Notes: generated by a model from the letters alone, not told the origin. 64,000 nucleotides of DNA from an uncultured Blautia sp. (GCF_934371575.1 NZ_CAKRNY010000011.1:25689-89688); one strand, 5' to 3'. Positions 17,607 to 27,585 are shown, counted from the first letter of the stretch. Translations and numbers: made by a program.

Positions 17607-19163
17607 ATGAGTATTTTAAACGTTGAACACCTTACCCACGGCTTTGGTGACAGAGCCATTTTCCAGGATGTATCCTTCCGTCTTTTAAAAGGCGAACACA
17701 TTGGTCTGGTAGGCGCTAACGGAGAGGGAAAATCCACCTTCTTCAATATTGTAACTGACAAACTGATGCCGGATGAGGGAAAAATCCAGTGGGCAAAAAA
17801 TGTCCGCGTAGGCTATCTGGACCAGCACTCTGTCCTCTCCCCCGGCATGACCATCCGTGACGTACTGAAATCCGCTTTTTCCTGGCTTTTTGAACAGGAA
17901 GAACGAATGAATGCCATCTGCGATTCTCTTGGAGAAGTTTCTCCCGAAGAAATGGAAACGCTTATGGAAGAGCTTGGAACTATTCAGGATACCCTGACCA
18001 TGCACGATTTCTACGTGATTGATTCCAAAGTGGAGGAGGTTGCCCGGGCTCTCGGCCTTCTTGATCTTGGACTTGACCGTGATGTTACAGAGCTTAGCGG
18101 CGGTCAGAGAACCAAGGTTCTCCTTGCCAAGCTGCTTCTGGAGAAACCGGATATTCTTCTTTTGGACGAGCCTACCAACTATCTGGATGAAGAGCATATT
18201 GCATGGCTGAAACGATATCTTCAGGACTATGAGAACGCTTTTATCCTCATTTCCCATGACATCCCGTTCCTTAACGAAGTCATCAACATTGTTTATCACA
18301 TGGAAAACCAGGAGTTAAACCGTTATGTAGGAGATTACGACCATTTCCAGGAAGTCTACGAGGTAAAGAAGGCCCAGCTGGAGGCGGCCTACAGACGTCA
18401 GCAGCAGGAAATCAGTGAGCTGAAGGATTTCGTTGCCAGAAACAAGGCCCGTGTTTCCACCCGTAACATGGCAATGTCCCGTCAGAAAAAACTGGATAAA
18501 ATGGATGTGATCGAACTGGCAGCAGAGAAACCGAAGCCGGAATTTCATTTCAAACAGGGAAGAACCCCTGGCAAATATATTTTTGAAACAAAAGATCTTG
18601 TAATCGGATATGACGAGCCGCTTTCCCGCCCCCTTACCCTTTCCATGGAAAGAGGTCAGAAAATTGCCCTTGTGGGAGCTAATGGAATTGGAAAAACCAC
18701 TTTGCTGAAAAGCATTCTGGGACTGATCCCGGCACTAAAGGGCACCAGAGAGTTAGGTGATAATCTGCAGATCGGGTATTTTGAACAGGAAGTAAAGGGC
18801 GACAATAAAACCACATGTATCGACGAAATCTGGGCAGAATTTCCTTCCTATACCCAGTACGAGGTTCGCTCTGCTCTTGCAAAATGTGGTCTTACCACCA
18901 AACACATTGAAAGTCAGGTCCGTGTTCTCTCAGGAGGCGAGCAGGCGAAGGTCCGCCTCTGCAAGCTGGTAAACAAAGAGACAAATGTCCTTCTTCTGGA
19001 CGAGCCCACCAACCATCTGGATGTGGATGCAAAGGAAGCCCTGAAGGAAGCTTTGAAGGAGTACCGTGGAAGCGTTCTTCTCATCTGTCATGAACCGGAG
19101 TTTTACCAGGATGTGGTTTCACAGGTATGGGACTGCAGTAAATGGACAACAAAAGTTCTGTAA
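17607..19163 (+). CDS. ABC-F family ATP-binding protein
   Basis: The protein is 518 aa with two ABC ATPase domains and no membrane segments, the ABC-F plan. Walker A sites are GANGEGKST (about residues 37-45) and GANGIGKTT (about 355-363). Signatures are LSGGQRTK and LSGGEQAK, each followed by LLLDEPTN. The charged helical linker lies around residues 240-300. Members act on the ribosome, as translation factors or antibiotic-protection proteins. It resembles the housekeeping YkpA/YbiT-like group rather than a known resistance factor, but this is a judgement by eye. It is downstream of rqcH and ends in a strong terminator. Confidence 0.9.
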   Translation: MSILNVEHLTHGFGDRAIFQDVSFRLLKGEHIGLVGANGEGKSTFFNIVTDKLMPDEGKIQWAKNVRVGYLDQHSVLSPGMTIRDVLKSAFSWLFEQEERMNAICDSLGEVSPEEMETLMEELGTIQDTLTMHDFYVIDSKVEEVARALGLLDLGLDRDVTELSGGQRTKVLLAKLLLEKPDILLLDEPTNYLDEEHIAWLKRYLQDYENAFILISHDIPFLNEVINIVYHMENQELNRYVGDYDHFQEVYEVKKAQLEAAYRRQQQEISELKDFVARNKARVSTRNMAMSRQKKLDKMDVIELAAEKPKPEFHFKQGRTPGKYIFETKDLVIGYDEPLSRPLTLSMERGQKIALVGANGIGKTTLLKSILGLIPALKGTRELGDNLQIGYFEQEVKGDNKTTCIDEIWAEFPSYTQYEVRSALAKCGLTTKHIESQVRVLSGGEQAKVRLCKLVNKETNVLLLDEPTNHLDVDAKEALKEALKEYRGSVLLICHEPEFYQDVVSQVWDCSKWTTKVL

Positions 19164-19178
19164 TATAAAGCTCGAAAA

Positions 19179-19232
19179 AACAGCATTTCGGCAGTAAAGC
19201 TTTCCTCTTCTGCCAAAATGCTGTTCTTTTTT
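19179..19232 (+). terminator. Terminator after the ABC-F gene
   Basis: AACAGCATTTCGGCAG and CTGCCAAAATGCTGTT form a long stem followed by a T-rich run (CTTTTTT). Confidence 0.9.
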
Positions 19233-19245
19233 CGGACTTTATCTA

Positions 19246-20271
19246 TCAGGTAAACTGAATAATTCCAGATACCCTGTCATACGCACTGTCCCAATCCTGA
19301 CTGCTTAAAATCCCTTTAATGGTACCTTTAATCGTAATCTTGCCTGAAGCAGAAAATCCGGAAACATCTACTTTCATTCCTTTATTCGTAATAAATGCAT
19401 GAGTTCCCCATACAGTATCTGCAGAGTAGGTATGGGATTTCAGCTTGATATTGCTGAATACTGCTTTTACAGAATCTCCTTTCTTTCTGGCAGATCCTTC
19501 TACGCGAAGATAAAGAGTCTGATTTGCAAGCTTTTTGTTTTTCACAATCTTTACAAGTTTACCATCAATATAGCACTTACAGGTTCCGTTCTTCTCAACG
19601 GCAAGCATCAGGTGGTAAGTTTGCTTTCTTGCACCCTCTTTTACCCAGTAGTAGTCCTGTCCTCCAGGGTTGTTGCTGCGCACGTTCTCAATCATAAACA
19701 TGGTCTTGCCTGTATACGGTGCTCTTGCATACTCGTCATGCTGAATGCCAAAGCTGATAGCAGAAGTGGGAGTAACGGCAACTAATTTTGCATGGTAGCC
19801 GGTACCGGAACCGGAAAGACTTACATCTGCCTCAATGGTATACGCAGAAGCAGTATTTTCAATAGTTGCTTTCTCAGCTGGTTTAGAAGCCGGAAGCTTG
19901 TAAACGATTTTCTTTCCGGTCTTGTTATAAGAGCTGAGCTTCTTTCCCTTGTACGCTCTTACAGAATAATAGTAAGTTTTTCCGCTTACCACTTTCTTAT
20001 CTGTGTAAGATGTTTTGGAACCGTCACGTACTGTAGCGTACTTTTTCCAGGAACCGCTGCCAACCTTACGATAAACGTAATAGCCGGATGCTCCTTTACT
20101 CTTCTTCCAGGTGAACTTCACAGTCTTTTTCACACGCACCGCATTTACAAGCTTAGGTGCTTTTAAAGATGCTGCCTGAACTGTCTGTGCTTTTCCAGCT
20201 GAATAAACCGGAAATACAAGCATGAAAGCCAGTAAAAACAACATGACCTTTCTGATACTTTTTCTGTTCAT
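19246..20271 (-). CDS. Secreted fibronectin-III plus LamG/jelly-roll-like protein
   Basis: The protein is 341 aa. The ATG at 20271 follows AGGAG and opens a signal peptide (MNRKSIRKVMLFLLAFMLVFPVYS, cleavage near QAA). Residues about 35-125 look like an FN3 domain (W-K-K-S-K-G-A-S-G-Y-Y-V-Y ... YYYSVRAYKGKKLSSYN), a type common in Lachnospiraceae surface proteins. The remainder has beta-rich segments (YTIEADVSLSGSGTGYHAKLVAV, TYHLMLAVEKNGTCKCYIDGKLVK), suggesting a concanavalin/LamG-like carbohydrate-binding fold (inference). No wall anchor is seen, so it is probably released or loosely attached. Function unknown. Confidence 0.75.
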   Translation of the reverse strand: MNRKSIRKVMLFLLAFMLVFPVYSAGKAQTVQAASLKAPKLVNAVRVKKTVKFTWKKSKGASGYYVYRKVGSGSWKKYATVRDGSKTSYTDKKVVSGKTYYYSVRAYKGKKLSSYNKTGKKIVYKLPASKPAEKATIENTASAYTIEADVSLSGSGTGYHAKLVAVTPTSAISFGIQHDEYARAPYTGKTMFMIENVRSNNPGGQDYYWVKEGARKQTYHLMLAVEKNGTCKCYIDGKLVKIVKNKKLANQTLYLRVEGSARKKGDSVKAVFSNIKLKSHTYSADTVWGTHAFITNKGMKVDVSGFSASGKITIKGTIKGILSSQDWDSAYDRVSGIIQFT

Positions 20272-20439
20272 TTTTCTCCTCCTCTTTTCCCTTTTTGGTA
20301 AAAGCAGACAAGTCCGCTTCAAGCCAAAGAAGCGGAGGTTTCCACTACCTGGAAACTCTCCGCCTAATTATAGATACTGTTCATGTCCTGACCGGCATCC
20401 GCTTCGCGGAATATTGTCTCCGAACAGTAATTATACTAC

Positions 20440-22530
20440 TTATTCGTCAGCAGCGTCAACCTTACTTGCACGTGCTTCAATCTCTTTCTTCTGGATATCT
20501 CCAGGAGCCTGCTCATAACGTGCAAACTCATAGGAGAAGTCACCGCTTCCACCTGTCATGGAGCGAAGATCTGTGGAATATCCATAAATTTCAAGAAGCG
20601 GAACATCAGCTTCAATAATGGTATTTCCTTCATGATCCGGATTCATACCAAGAACACGGCCACGGCGCTTATTCAGATCACCCATAACATCGCCGGTGTA
20701 TTTGTCCGGAACTATTACTCTCATAGAAACGATTGGCTCTAACAGTACAGGAGAGGCATCCATGAAGCCCTTCTTGAATGCAAGAATAGTTGCCATCTTA
20801 AATGCCATCTCAGAGGAATCTACCGGATGATAGGATCCATCATAAAGAGTAGCCTTCACACCAACAACCGGATATGCTGCAAGAGGTCCCTTCTGAACAC
20901 ATTCCTGAAGTCCCTTCTCAACTGCAGGGAAGTAATTCTTCGGAACGGCACCGCCTACAACCACCTGCTCAAATACATATGGAGTCTCCATATCACCAGA
21001 CGGCTCAAAGCGCATCTTAACATGTCCGTACTGTCCATGACCACCGGACTGTTTCTTATGTTTGCCTTCTACGTCGGAGTTCTTACGGATTGTCTCACGG
21101 AACGGAACCTTCGGTTTGGAAAGCTCTACATCTACTTTATAGCGCTCCTTCAGCATGCTGACAACAACATCAAGATGCTGATCGCCCATACCATAGATAA
21201 GGCTCTGGCGGTTCGCACCGTCATTCTCTATACGTATCGTTCTGTCTTCACTTGCAATCTTTGAAAGTGCCTGGGAAATCTTATCCTCGTCACCTTTATT
21301 CACAGCCTTAAATCTCTTATAGGTATAAGGTGTGGAAAGGATTGCCTTCGGATAAAGAACCGGGTTAGCCTTAGTTGCAAGGCTGTCACCTGTCTGAACA
21401 CTTACTAATTTTGCAATCGCACCAATATCACCGGCATGAAGCTCCGGAACCTCAATTGGCTTGGATCCCTGAAGAACATATAATTTGTTCAGGCGCTCTT
21501 CTGTACCTTTCTCAACATTAAGAAGGGTATCATCCGCTTTGATAACACCGGAGCAAACCTTGATCAGGGAATACTTACCAAGGAATGGATCCACGATGGA
21601 TTTCCATACATATGCAGATTTCGCTTTGGCGAAGTCATAATTTGCTTCAAAAATTTCGTTTGTCTTCTGGGAAATACCGTTACAGGAACGTTTATCCGGG
21701 CTTGGGAAATATCCGCAGATATCGTCCAGAAGGTTGGAAACGCCACGAAGATTGATCGGGGATCCCATGCATACCGGAACAATGCTTGCATCCTGTACAT
21801 TCGCTGCAAGTGCTGCTGAAACCTCTGTTACAGAGAACTCATCTCCCTCAAAGTAACGATCCATGAATTCCTCGCTGGTCTCTGCCACAGATTCCATCAA
21901 GATATCATGATACTTCTCAAGGTACTCATCCAGGTAAGAAGGAATCTCACACTCTTCCTTCTGTCCCTTATCAATATATTTTCTTCCGGCCTGTTTCACA
22001 ACGTTTACATATCCCACAAACTTGCCATCCTCACGGATTGGGAAATGAAGCGGGGCAATCTTCTTGCCATAAAGCTCAGTAAGCTGATCTACAACCTTAC
22101 GGTAACTTACATCGTCCACGTCCATATCGGTAACGAAAATCATACGCGGAAGTTTATACTTCTCGCAAAGATTCCATGCCTTCTGTGTACCAACCTGTAC
22201 ACCAGCCTTACCTGATACTACGATGATTGCCGCATCTGCAGCGCTGACAGCTTCCTCAACTTCTCCTACGAAGTCAAAATATCCGGGAGTGTCCAGAATG
22301 TTTACCTTATTCTTCTGCCACGGGACCGGGATCAGAGATGTGGTGATGGAGAAATGTCTCTTGATTTCTTCTTTATCATAATCACTGACAGTATTGCCAT
22401 CTTCTACACGGCCTAAACGGTTGGTCAATCCTGCAAGATATGCCATTGCTTCCGCCAGAGTTGTCTTTCCAGCACCGCCGTGTCCTAACAGCACTACATT
22501 TCTGATTCGGTCAGTTCTAAAAACGTCCAT
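20440..22530 (-). CDS. EF-G-like translational GTPase paralogue
   Basis: The protein is 696 aa, aligning in layout with elongation factor G: a G domain with P-loop GHGGAGKT (16-23) and DTPG (80-83), then domains II-V ending in YGYSTDLRSMTGGSGDFSYEFARYEQAPGDI. The G4 guanine-specificity motif is TDMD (134-137) instead of NKxD, while the other G motifs look intact. This is one of the second EF-G-like proteins of Firmicutes rather than the main fusA, which usually sits with rpsL-rpsG. Its role is unknown. It has its own promoter (22565-22593) and an inverted-repeat region downstream. Confidence 0.85.
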   Translation of the reverse strand: MDVFRTDRIRNVVLLGHGGAGKTTLAEAMAYLAGLTNRLGRVEDGNTVSDYDKEEIKRHFSITTSLIPVPWQKNKVNILDTPGYFDFVGEVEEAVSAADAAIIVVSGKAGVQVGTQKAWNLCEKYKLPRMIFVTDMDVDDVSYRKVVDQLTELYGKKIAPLHFPIREDGKFVGYVNVVKQAGRKYIDKGQKEECEIPSYLDEYLEKYHDILMESVAETSEEFMDRYFEGDEFSVTEVSAALAANVQDASIVPVCMGSPINLRGVSNLLDDICGYFPSPDKRSCNGISQKTNEIFEANYDFAKAKSAYVWKSIVDPFLGKYSLIKVCSGVIKADDTLLNVEKGTEERLNKLYVLQGSKPIEVPELHAGDIGAIAKLVSVQTGDSLATKANPVLYPKAILSTPYTYKRFKAVNKGDEDKISQALSKIASEDRTIRIENDGANRQSLIYGMGDQHLDVVVSMLKERYKVDVELSKPKVPFRETIRKNSDVEGKHKKQSGGHGQYGHVKMRFEPSGDMETPYVFEQVVVGGAVPKNYFPAVEKGLQECVQKGPLAAYPVVGVKATLYDGSYHPVDSSEMAFKMATILAFKKGFMDASPVLLEPIVSMRVIVPDKYTGDVMGDLNKRRGRVLGMNPDHEGNTIIEADVPLLEIYGYSTDLRSMTGGSGDFSYEFARYEQAPGDIQKKEIEARASKVDAADE

Positions 22531-22564
22531 ATGTAATACCTCCCTGTTTGTCTGATATGTTCAT

Positions 22565-22593
22565 ATTTTACTAAATATTCAGAAGAATTTCAA
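22565..22593 (-). promoter_or_regulatory. Promoter of the EF-G-like gene
   Basis: TTGAAA (22588-22593), 17 nt, TAAAAT (22565-22570) on the minus strand. Confidence 0.65.
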
Positions 22594-22660
22594 GTATTTT
22601 CTGGGATTTTGACGGTCTTTTTTCAAAAAAGTTTAGATTATTTTGTCATTTCTGTAGGAA

Positions 22661-22689
22661 TTGACAATTTGCGCGGAATCTCGTACAAT
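22661..22689 (+). promoter_or_regulatory. Promoter of tyrA-aroA
   Basis: TTGACA (22661-22666), 17 nt, TACAAT (22684-22689), about 50 nt upstream of the tyrA ATG. Confidence 0.8.
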
Positions 22690-22740
22690 GTCATAAGGTG
22701 GTTTTACACTTTAACGAAGGAAAGGAAACGACATTATATT

Positions 22741-23850
22741 ATGAAAACAATCGGTTTTATCGGTCTCGGTCTGATTGGCGGCTCCATTGCCAAGGCAATC
22801 CGCAAGTACCATCCGGATTACCACATTCTGGCCTATAACCGCAGCAAGGAAGCACTCGCCTCAGCCATCAGCAGCGGCATTATTGACGGAGTCTGCGAAG
22901 AAATGAAAGATCCCCGTTTTGGATCCTGTGATTATGTGTTCTTATGCGCTCCGGTGGAGATCAATCTGGAGTGTCTTGCCTATCTGAAGGAGATCCGTCA
23001 GCCAGGCTGTATTATTACAGATGTAGGCAGTGTGAAAGGAATTATTCATCAGAAGATAGAGGAGCTGGAAATGACAGATTGTTTCATTGGCGGTCATCCT
23101 ATGGCAGGTTCCGAGAAAACCGGTTTTGACCATTCCAATGAACGCATTCTTGAGAATGCCTACTACATTCTCACCCCAGGCGGAAATGTAGGACTGGAAT
23201 ATATTGGGGATTTTACAGAACTGATCAGTTCTCTCGGCGCCATTCCCATGGTGCTGACAGCAGAGGAGCACGATTTCATTACAGCAGGTGTCAGCCATCT
23301 GCCTCACATCATCGCCTCCGCCCTGGTAAATCTTGTGAAAACTCTGGATAACGATGCCGAATACATGAAAACCATTGCTGCAGGCGGTTTCCGCGATATT
23401 ACAAGAATTGCCTCTTCATCTCCTGTTATGTGGCAGCAGATCTGCATGGAAAACCATGAAAACATCTCCAATGTTCTGGACGATTACATCCGCATGCTGA
23501 TCCAGATTCGTTGTTCTGTAGATAACTGTGCATCAGATTCCAAAGAAGCCGATGCAATTTACCAGATGTTTGCAAGCTCCAGGGATTACCGGGATTCCAT
23601 TGATGTGGTGGATAACGGTCCGATCCGAAAGGCTTACGTCCTTTATCTGGATATTGCAGATGAAGCCGGTGGAATTGCTACTATCGCGACGATTCTTGCC
23701 ATGGATAAGATCAGCATTAAAAATATCGGAATTATCCACAACCGGGAATTCGAACAGGGAGTTCTGAAAGTGGAATTCTATGAGCAGGATGCCATGGAAC
23801 AGGGCCTGGCTCTGCTTAAGAAGCGAAATTATATTGTATATGAAAGATAA
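22741..23850 (+). CDS. tyrA: Prephenate dehydrogenase
   Basis: This enzyme oxidatively decarboxylates prephenate to 4-hydroxyphenylpyruvate in tyrosine synthesis. The 369-aa protein begins MKTIGFIGLGLIGGS, the NAD-binding GxGxxG; the in-frame extension upstream lies across the promoter, so the ATG at 22741 is right. It has the substrate-site HPMAGSEKTG segment and a C-terminal ACT-like domain (YLDIADEAGGIATIATILA) that usually mediates tyrosine feedback. aroA follows after 50 nt, forming an aromatic-amino-acid operon. Confidence 0.95.
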   Translation: MKTIGFIGLGLIGGSIAKAIRKYHPDYHILAYNRSKEALASAISSGIIDGVCEEMKDPRFGSCDYVFLCAPVEINLECLAYLKEIRQPGCIITDVGSVKGIIHQKIEELEMTDCFIGGHPMAGSEKTGFDHSNERILENAYYILTPGGNVGLEYIGDFTELISSLGAIPMVLTAEEHDFITAGVSHLPHIIASALVNLVKTLDNDAEYMKTIAAGGFRDITRIASSSPVMWQQICMENHENISNVLDDYIRMLIQIRCSVDNCASDSKEADAIYQMFASSRDYRDSIDVVDNGPIRKAYVLYLDIADEAGGIATIATILAMDKISIKNIGIIHNREFEQGVLKVEFYEQDAMEQGLALLKKRNYIVYER

Positions 23851-23900
23851 CCAACACACTGAATTTTTCTACTAAATTATATTTTACAGGAATAATTATT

Positions 23901-25175
23901 ATGGAAATAAAAAAACTTACCAGTCTTCACGGAGAGCTTACTGTGCCGGGAGATAAATCCATCTCCCACCGCGCAGTTATGTTTGGTTCCCTTGCCCGGG
24001 GAACCACAAAAATCACACATTTTCTGGAAGGCGCTGACTGCCTTTCCACCATCTCCTGCTTCCGCAAAATGGGCATTGATATCGAAAACAACAATGGAGA
24101 AATTCTGGTTCACGGCAAAGGACTCCATGGGCTGTCTGCCCCTGCTGACATTCTGGATGTAGGAAACAGCGGTACTACTACCCGCCTGATTTCCGGAATC
24201 CTTGCAGGACAGAATTTCCTATCAGAACTTACCGGAGACGACTCCATAAAAAGCCGCCCCATGAAAAGGATCATGACTCCTCTTCTTTCTATGGGAGCTG
24301 ACATTACAAGCATAAAAGGCAACAATTGTGTTCCCCTTCGGATCAACGGACATTCCCTTAACGCCATTCACTACAATTCACCGGTTGCTTCTGCCCAGGT
24401 AAAATCCTGTGTGCTTCTGGCAGGCATGTATTCAGATGGAATCACCAGCGTTACAGAACCTGTTCTTTCCAGAAATCACACGGAAATCATGCTGAATTAT
24501 TTCGGTGCCCAGGTAACTTCCAAGGGAACCACTGCTTCCATTGCCCCGGATCCTGCTCTTTTTGCAAGAGAGATCACCGTGCCGGGTGATATTTCTTCCG
24601 CTGCTTATTTCATTGCCGCAGGACTTCTTGTTCCGGGAAGTGAAATCCTTCTGAAAAACGTAGGTATTAACCCTACAAGGGATGGACTTCTCCGGGTATG
24701 CAAAGATATGGGCGCAGATATCACCTTATTGAATGTAAATATGGACGGAGAACCTACTGCTGATCTTCTTGTCCGTACAAGCACCCTTCATGGAACAACA
24801 GTAGGGGGCGAGATTATTCCCACACTGATCGATGAGATTCCCATGATTGCAGTTATGGCTGCTTTTGCAGAGGGAACTACTATTATTAAAGATGCGAAAG
24901 AGCTTAAAGTAAAAGAATCAGACCGCATCCTTGTTATGGCAGAGAATCTTTCCCGCATGGGAGCTGATATCACACCAACAGACGATGGCATGATCATCCA
25001 TGGCGGAAGACCTCTCCACGGAGCAGAAATCGACTCCCATCTGGATCACCGTATTGCCATGTCCTTTGCCGTGGCAGGGCTTCTCTGTGATGGTCCTCTT
25101 TCAATAAAGGGCGGAGACTGTGTGAAAATATCTTATCCGGAATTTTATGAAGATCTTTATCAGTTAGGAAAATAA
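23901..25175 (+). CDS. aroA: 3-phosphoshikimate 1-carboxyvinyltransferase (EPSP synthase)
   Basis: This enzyme joins phosphoenolpyruvate to shikimate-3-phosphate in the shikimate pathway. The 424-aa protein has PGDKSISHRAVM near the N-terminus, the signature LDVGNSGTTTRLISG, and KVKESDRI near residue 335. Length is typical. The ribosome site is weak (GGAATA), suggesting coupling to tyrA. The operon ends in the hairpin at 25184-25229. Confidence 0.97.
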   Translation: MEIKKLTSLHGELTVPGDKSISHRAVMFGSLARGTTKITHFLEGADCLSTISCFRKMGIDIENNNGEILVHGKGLHGLSAPADILDVGNSGTTTRLISGILAGQNFLSELTGDDSIKSRPMKRIMTPLLSMGADITSIKGNNCVPLRINGHSLNAIHYNSPVASAQVKSCVLLAGMYSDGITSVTEPVLSRNHTEIMLNYFGAQVTSKGTTASIAPDPALFAREITVPGDISSAAYFIAAGLLVPGSEILLKNVGINPTRDGLLRVCKDMGADITLLNVNMDGEPTADLLVRTSTLHGTTVGGEIIPTLIDEIPMIAVMAAFAEGTTIIKDAKELKVKESDRILVMAENLSRMGADITPTDDGMIIHGGRPLHGAEIDSHLDHRIAMSFAVAGLLCDGPLSIKGGDCVKISYPEFYEDLYQLGK

Positions 25176-25183
25176 CCGTATGA

Positions 25184-25229
25184 CAGGAGTTAGAGCACGC
25201 TTGAAAAAGACCTTTAACTCCTGTTTTTT
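25184..25229 (+). terminator. Terminator of tyrA-aroA
   Basis: CAGGAGTTA/TAACTCCTG 9-bp stem with a T6 run. The loop contains TAGAGCACGCTTGAAAAAG, closely related to the loop of the alaS terminator. Confidence 0.88.
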
Positions 25230-25736
25230 GTTTATTATAGTATTTTTTGCTTATTTTATGTTAATATTTAGTCAATGTTAGTTTTATGTAACTATGTTAT
25301 TTTGCCAGTATTGTTCATTTTATCATCCTTTCAAATATGCATATTGCACATTCATCCAGATATCATCATCTGTTCAACCTTTAAATTCGTTCGAATCTCA
25401 TTTTTGTATTGATATTTTTTTAACACATGTGCCGAAGTTTAAAAACTTTACCTTTTCCTCTTTTTTTCATAAAAAAAATAACGTATAATCCAACTGTAAG
25501 TTGCAGAACACTAATACAGCATACAAAAATTAACTGGACTAATAACGCAGAATGAATTTTCATTCTGCAAATAAGAAAAACGCAGGCGTAGCGGGCTACG
25601 TCAAGTTTTTCTGATGTCGCAGATGGAAATTCAGGCAAGTTATGTGGTACAGTTATTTGCAGTATGATGTACTAGTACAACGAAAAGAGATCAGCCCAGA
25701 CAAAAAGCGGCTGGTACAGGAAAGGAGCCAGAAATA
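25230..25736 (+). other. Long non-coding region upstream of D-lactate dehydrogenase
   Basis: No credible gene lies in these 507 bases. The left half is strongly AT-rich with a TATAAT at 25484-25489 lacking a clear -35 box. The right half holds a compact set of nested inverted repeats (25547-25672), then a perfect palindrome TGTACTAGTACA (25678-25689), then the ribosome site of the dehydrogenase. This reads as a regulatory leader or an inserted small palindromic element. Confidence 0.6.
25547..25672. repeat. Compact nested inverted-repeat element
   Basis: GCAGAATGAA/TTCATTCTGC (25547-25556/25559-25568) is a perfect 10-bp hairpin. CTGCAAATAA (25565-25574) pairs with TTATTTGCAG (25663-25672). 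Inside them, AGAAAAAC (25574-25581) pairs with GTTTTTCT (25605-25612), and CGTAGC (25587-25592) with GCTACG (25595-25600). Confidence 0.7.
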
Positions 25737-26726
25737 ATGAAAATTTTATTTTACGGAACCAAAAATTATGACGAACAGTTTTTCGAAAAGCTTTTACCGG
25801 AGTTTCCGGATATTGAAATTAAATTTATTGAAGCGAATATTCATGAAGAGACAGCATCCCTTGCAAAAGGCTATGAAGCCATCTGCGCTTTTGTAAATGC
25901 AGATCTTGGAGCACCTGTTATTGAAGAATTACACAGGCAGGGTGTAAAGCTAATCCTTATGCGCTGCGCAGGTTACAACAATGTAGATCTTAAAACTGCG
26001 CACAAATATGGTATAAAGGTACTTCGTGTGCCAGGTTATTCCCCGGAGGCAGTTGCTGAACATGCAATGGCACTTGCACTTACAGCAAACCGTCACACAC
26101 ACAAGGCCTACATCAAATGCCGTGAAAACAACTTCACTTTAAGCGGTCTTATGGGCGTAAACCTGTATAAGAAAACTGCAGGTATTATCGGTACAGGTAA
26201 AATCGGTCAGGCTATGGCCAGAATCTGTAAGGGCTTCGGCATGCGCGTGATCGCCTATGACCTTTTCCCAAATAAGAGCCTTGATTTCCTGGAGTATGTT
26301 TCCCTGGATGAACTCCTTGCCACCAGTGATCTGATCAGCCTTCACTGCCCGCTTACAGATGAAACAAAGCATCTTATCAACGAGAAAACCATTTCTCAGA
26401 TGAAAGACGGGGTTATTCTTGTAAATACCTCCCGTGGCGGTCTGATCAAAACTGAGGATCTGATCTCCGGCATCCGTGACCACAAGTTCTTCGCAGTTGG
26501 TCTGGATGTATATGAAGAGGAATCTGATTATGTATTCGAGGATTTGTCTGAGAGCATCATGCAGACTTCCCTGATTCAGAGACTCCTCTCTTTCCCTAAT
26601 GTAACCATGACCTCCCATCAGGGATTCTTCACTGTAGAAGCTCTCACAAATATCGCGGAGACCACAATGGAGAATGCCCAGGCTTATATAAACGGGGATG
26701 AACTGAAGAACGAGGTTCTCTCATAA
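25737..26726 (+). CDS. ldhA: D-lactate dehydrogenase / D-2-hydroxyacid dehydrogenase
   Basis: This NAD-dependent enzyme reduces pyruvate to D-lactate, regenerating NAD+ in fermentation. The 329-aa protein has the Rossmann motif GIIGTGKIGQAM (about 148-159), the catalytic Arg in VNTSRGGL, Glu in DVYEEESDYVFED, and His in TSHQGFFTVEA. The DYVFED pattern and overall layout are those of the D-LDH subgroup. AAAGGAG lies upstream of the ATG. Regulation probably acts through the structured leader upstream. Confidence 0.92.
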   Translation: MKILFYGTKNYDEQFFEKLLPEFPDIEIKFIEANIHEETASLAKGYEAICAFVNADLGAPVIEELHRQGVKLILMRCAGYNNVDLKTAHKYGIKVLRVPGYSPEAVAEHAMALALTANRHTHKAYIKCRENNFTLSGLMGVNLYKKTAGIIGTGKIGQAMARICKGFGMRVIAYDLFPNKSLDFLEYVSLDELLATSDLISLHCPLTDETKHLINEKTISQMKDGVILVNTSRGGLIKTEDLISGIRDHKFFAVGLDVYEEESDYVFEDLSESIMQTSLIQRLLSFPNVTMTSHQGFFTVEALTNIAETTMENAQAYINGDELKNEVLS

Positions 26727-26751
26727 ATCCAGCTGTTTACTTTGCAGCGGT

Positions 26752-27585
26752 TTACTCTGCGTATTTTTCTCGCAACAGCGCGATTTCTCTTGTCCATCCT
26801 TCGTCATCATTAGGCGTTTCCAGAATAACTGGTCTGTCATCTAACGCAGGATGACGGATCACGCGAACCAAAGCATCAAGGCCGATTTGCCCTTCGCCGA
26901 TTCTGGCATGGCGGTCCTTGTGACTGCCAAGGGCATTAAGGCTGTCATTCAGATGGATGGCTTTCAAATGCTCCAGACCGATCACCTGGTCAAATTCCTT
27001 TAAAACCCCGTCCAGGTCATTTACAATATCGTAACCTGCATCCCATACATGGCAGGTATCCAGACAGATTCCCAGCTTATCACGTTTTTCCACCAATTCC
27101 ATAATAGCATGAAGCTCTTCAAAGCGGCTTCCTACCTCAGAACCTTTCCCTGCCATTGTTTCAAGAAGAACTGTGGTACTCTGTTCTTCTGTCAGAACTG
27201 CATTCAGCACATCTGCAATCTTCTGAATTCCAACTTCCATTCCCTGCCCCACATGGCTGCCAGGATGGAAATTATAATAATTTCCAGGTGTTGCTTCCAT
27301 ACGGTTCAGATCATCTGCAAAAGTTTCCCGGGCAAAATCCCGAAGATTTTCCTTAGCCGCGCAGGCATTTAAGGTGTAAGGCGCATGGGCTACAATTTTT
27401 CCGAATTCATGCTCTGTGGAAATTTCCAGAAATTTCGCCACATCAGCAGGATCAATGGCCTTGGCATTTCCCCCTCTTGGATTTCTGGTAAAAAACGCAA
27501 AGGTATTACCGCCATTTTTTACAATCTGGCGTCCCATAGCCGCATAGCCTTTGGATGATGATGTATGATTTCCTATATATAGCAT
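26752..27585 (-). CDS. nfo: Endonuclease IV (AP endonuclease)
   Basis: This zinc enzyme cuts DNA at abasic sites in base-excision repair. The 277-aa TIM barrel starts [18 protein letters not shown], matching the family start. The ATG at 27585 has AAGGG 7 nt before it; an alternative ATG at 27600 adds five residues. Metal-site segments include [41 protein letters not shown] and [10 protein letters not shown]. It is convergent with ldhA, with 25 nt between them. Confidence 0.95.
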   Translation of the reverse strand: MLYIGNHTSSSKGYAAMGRQIVKNGGNTFAFFTRNPRGGNAKAIDPADVAKFLEISTEHEFGKIVAHAPYTLNACAAKENLRDFARETFADDLNRMEATPGNYYNFHPGSHVGQGMEVGIQKIADVLNAVLTEEQSTTVLLETMAGKGSEVGSRFEELHAIMELVEKRDKLGICLDTCHVWDAGYDIVNDLDGVLKEFDQVIGLEHLKAIHLNDSLNALGSHKDRHARIGEGQIGLDALVRVIRHPALDDRPVILETPNDDEGWTREIALLREKYAE

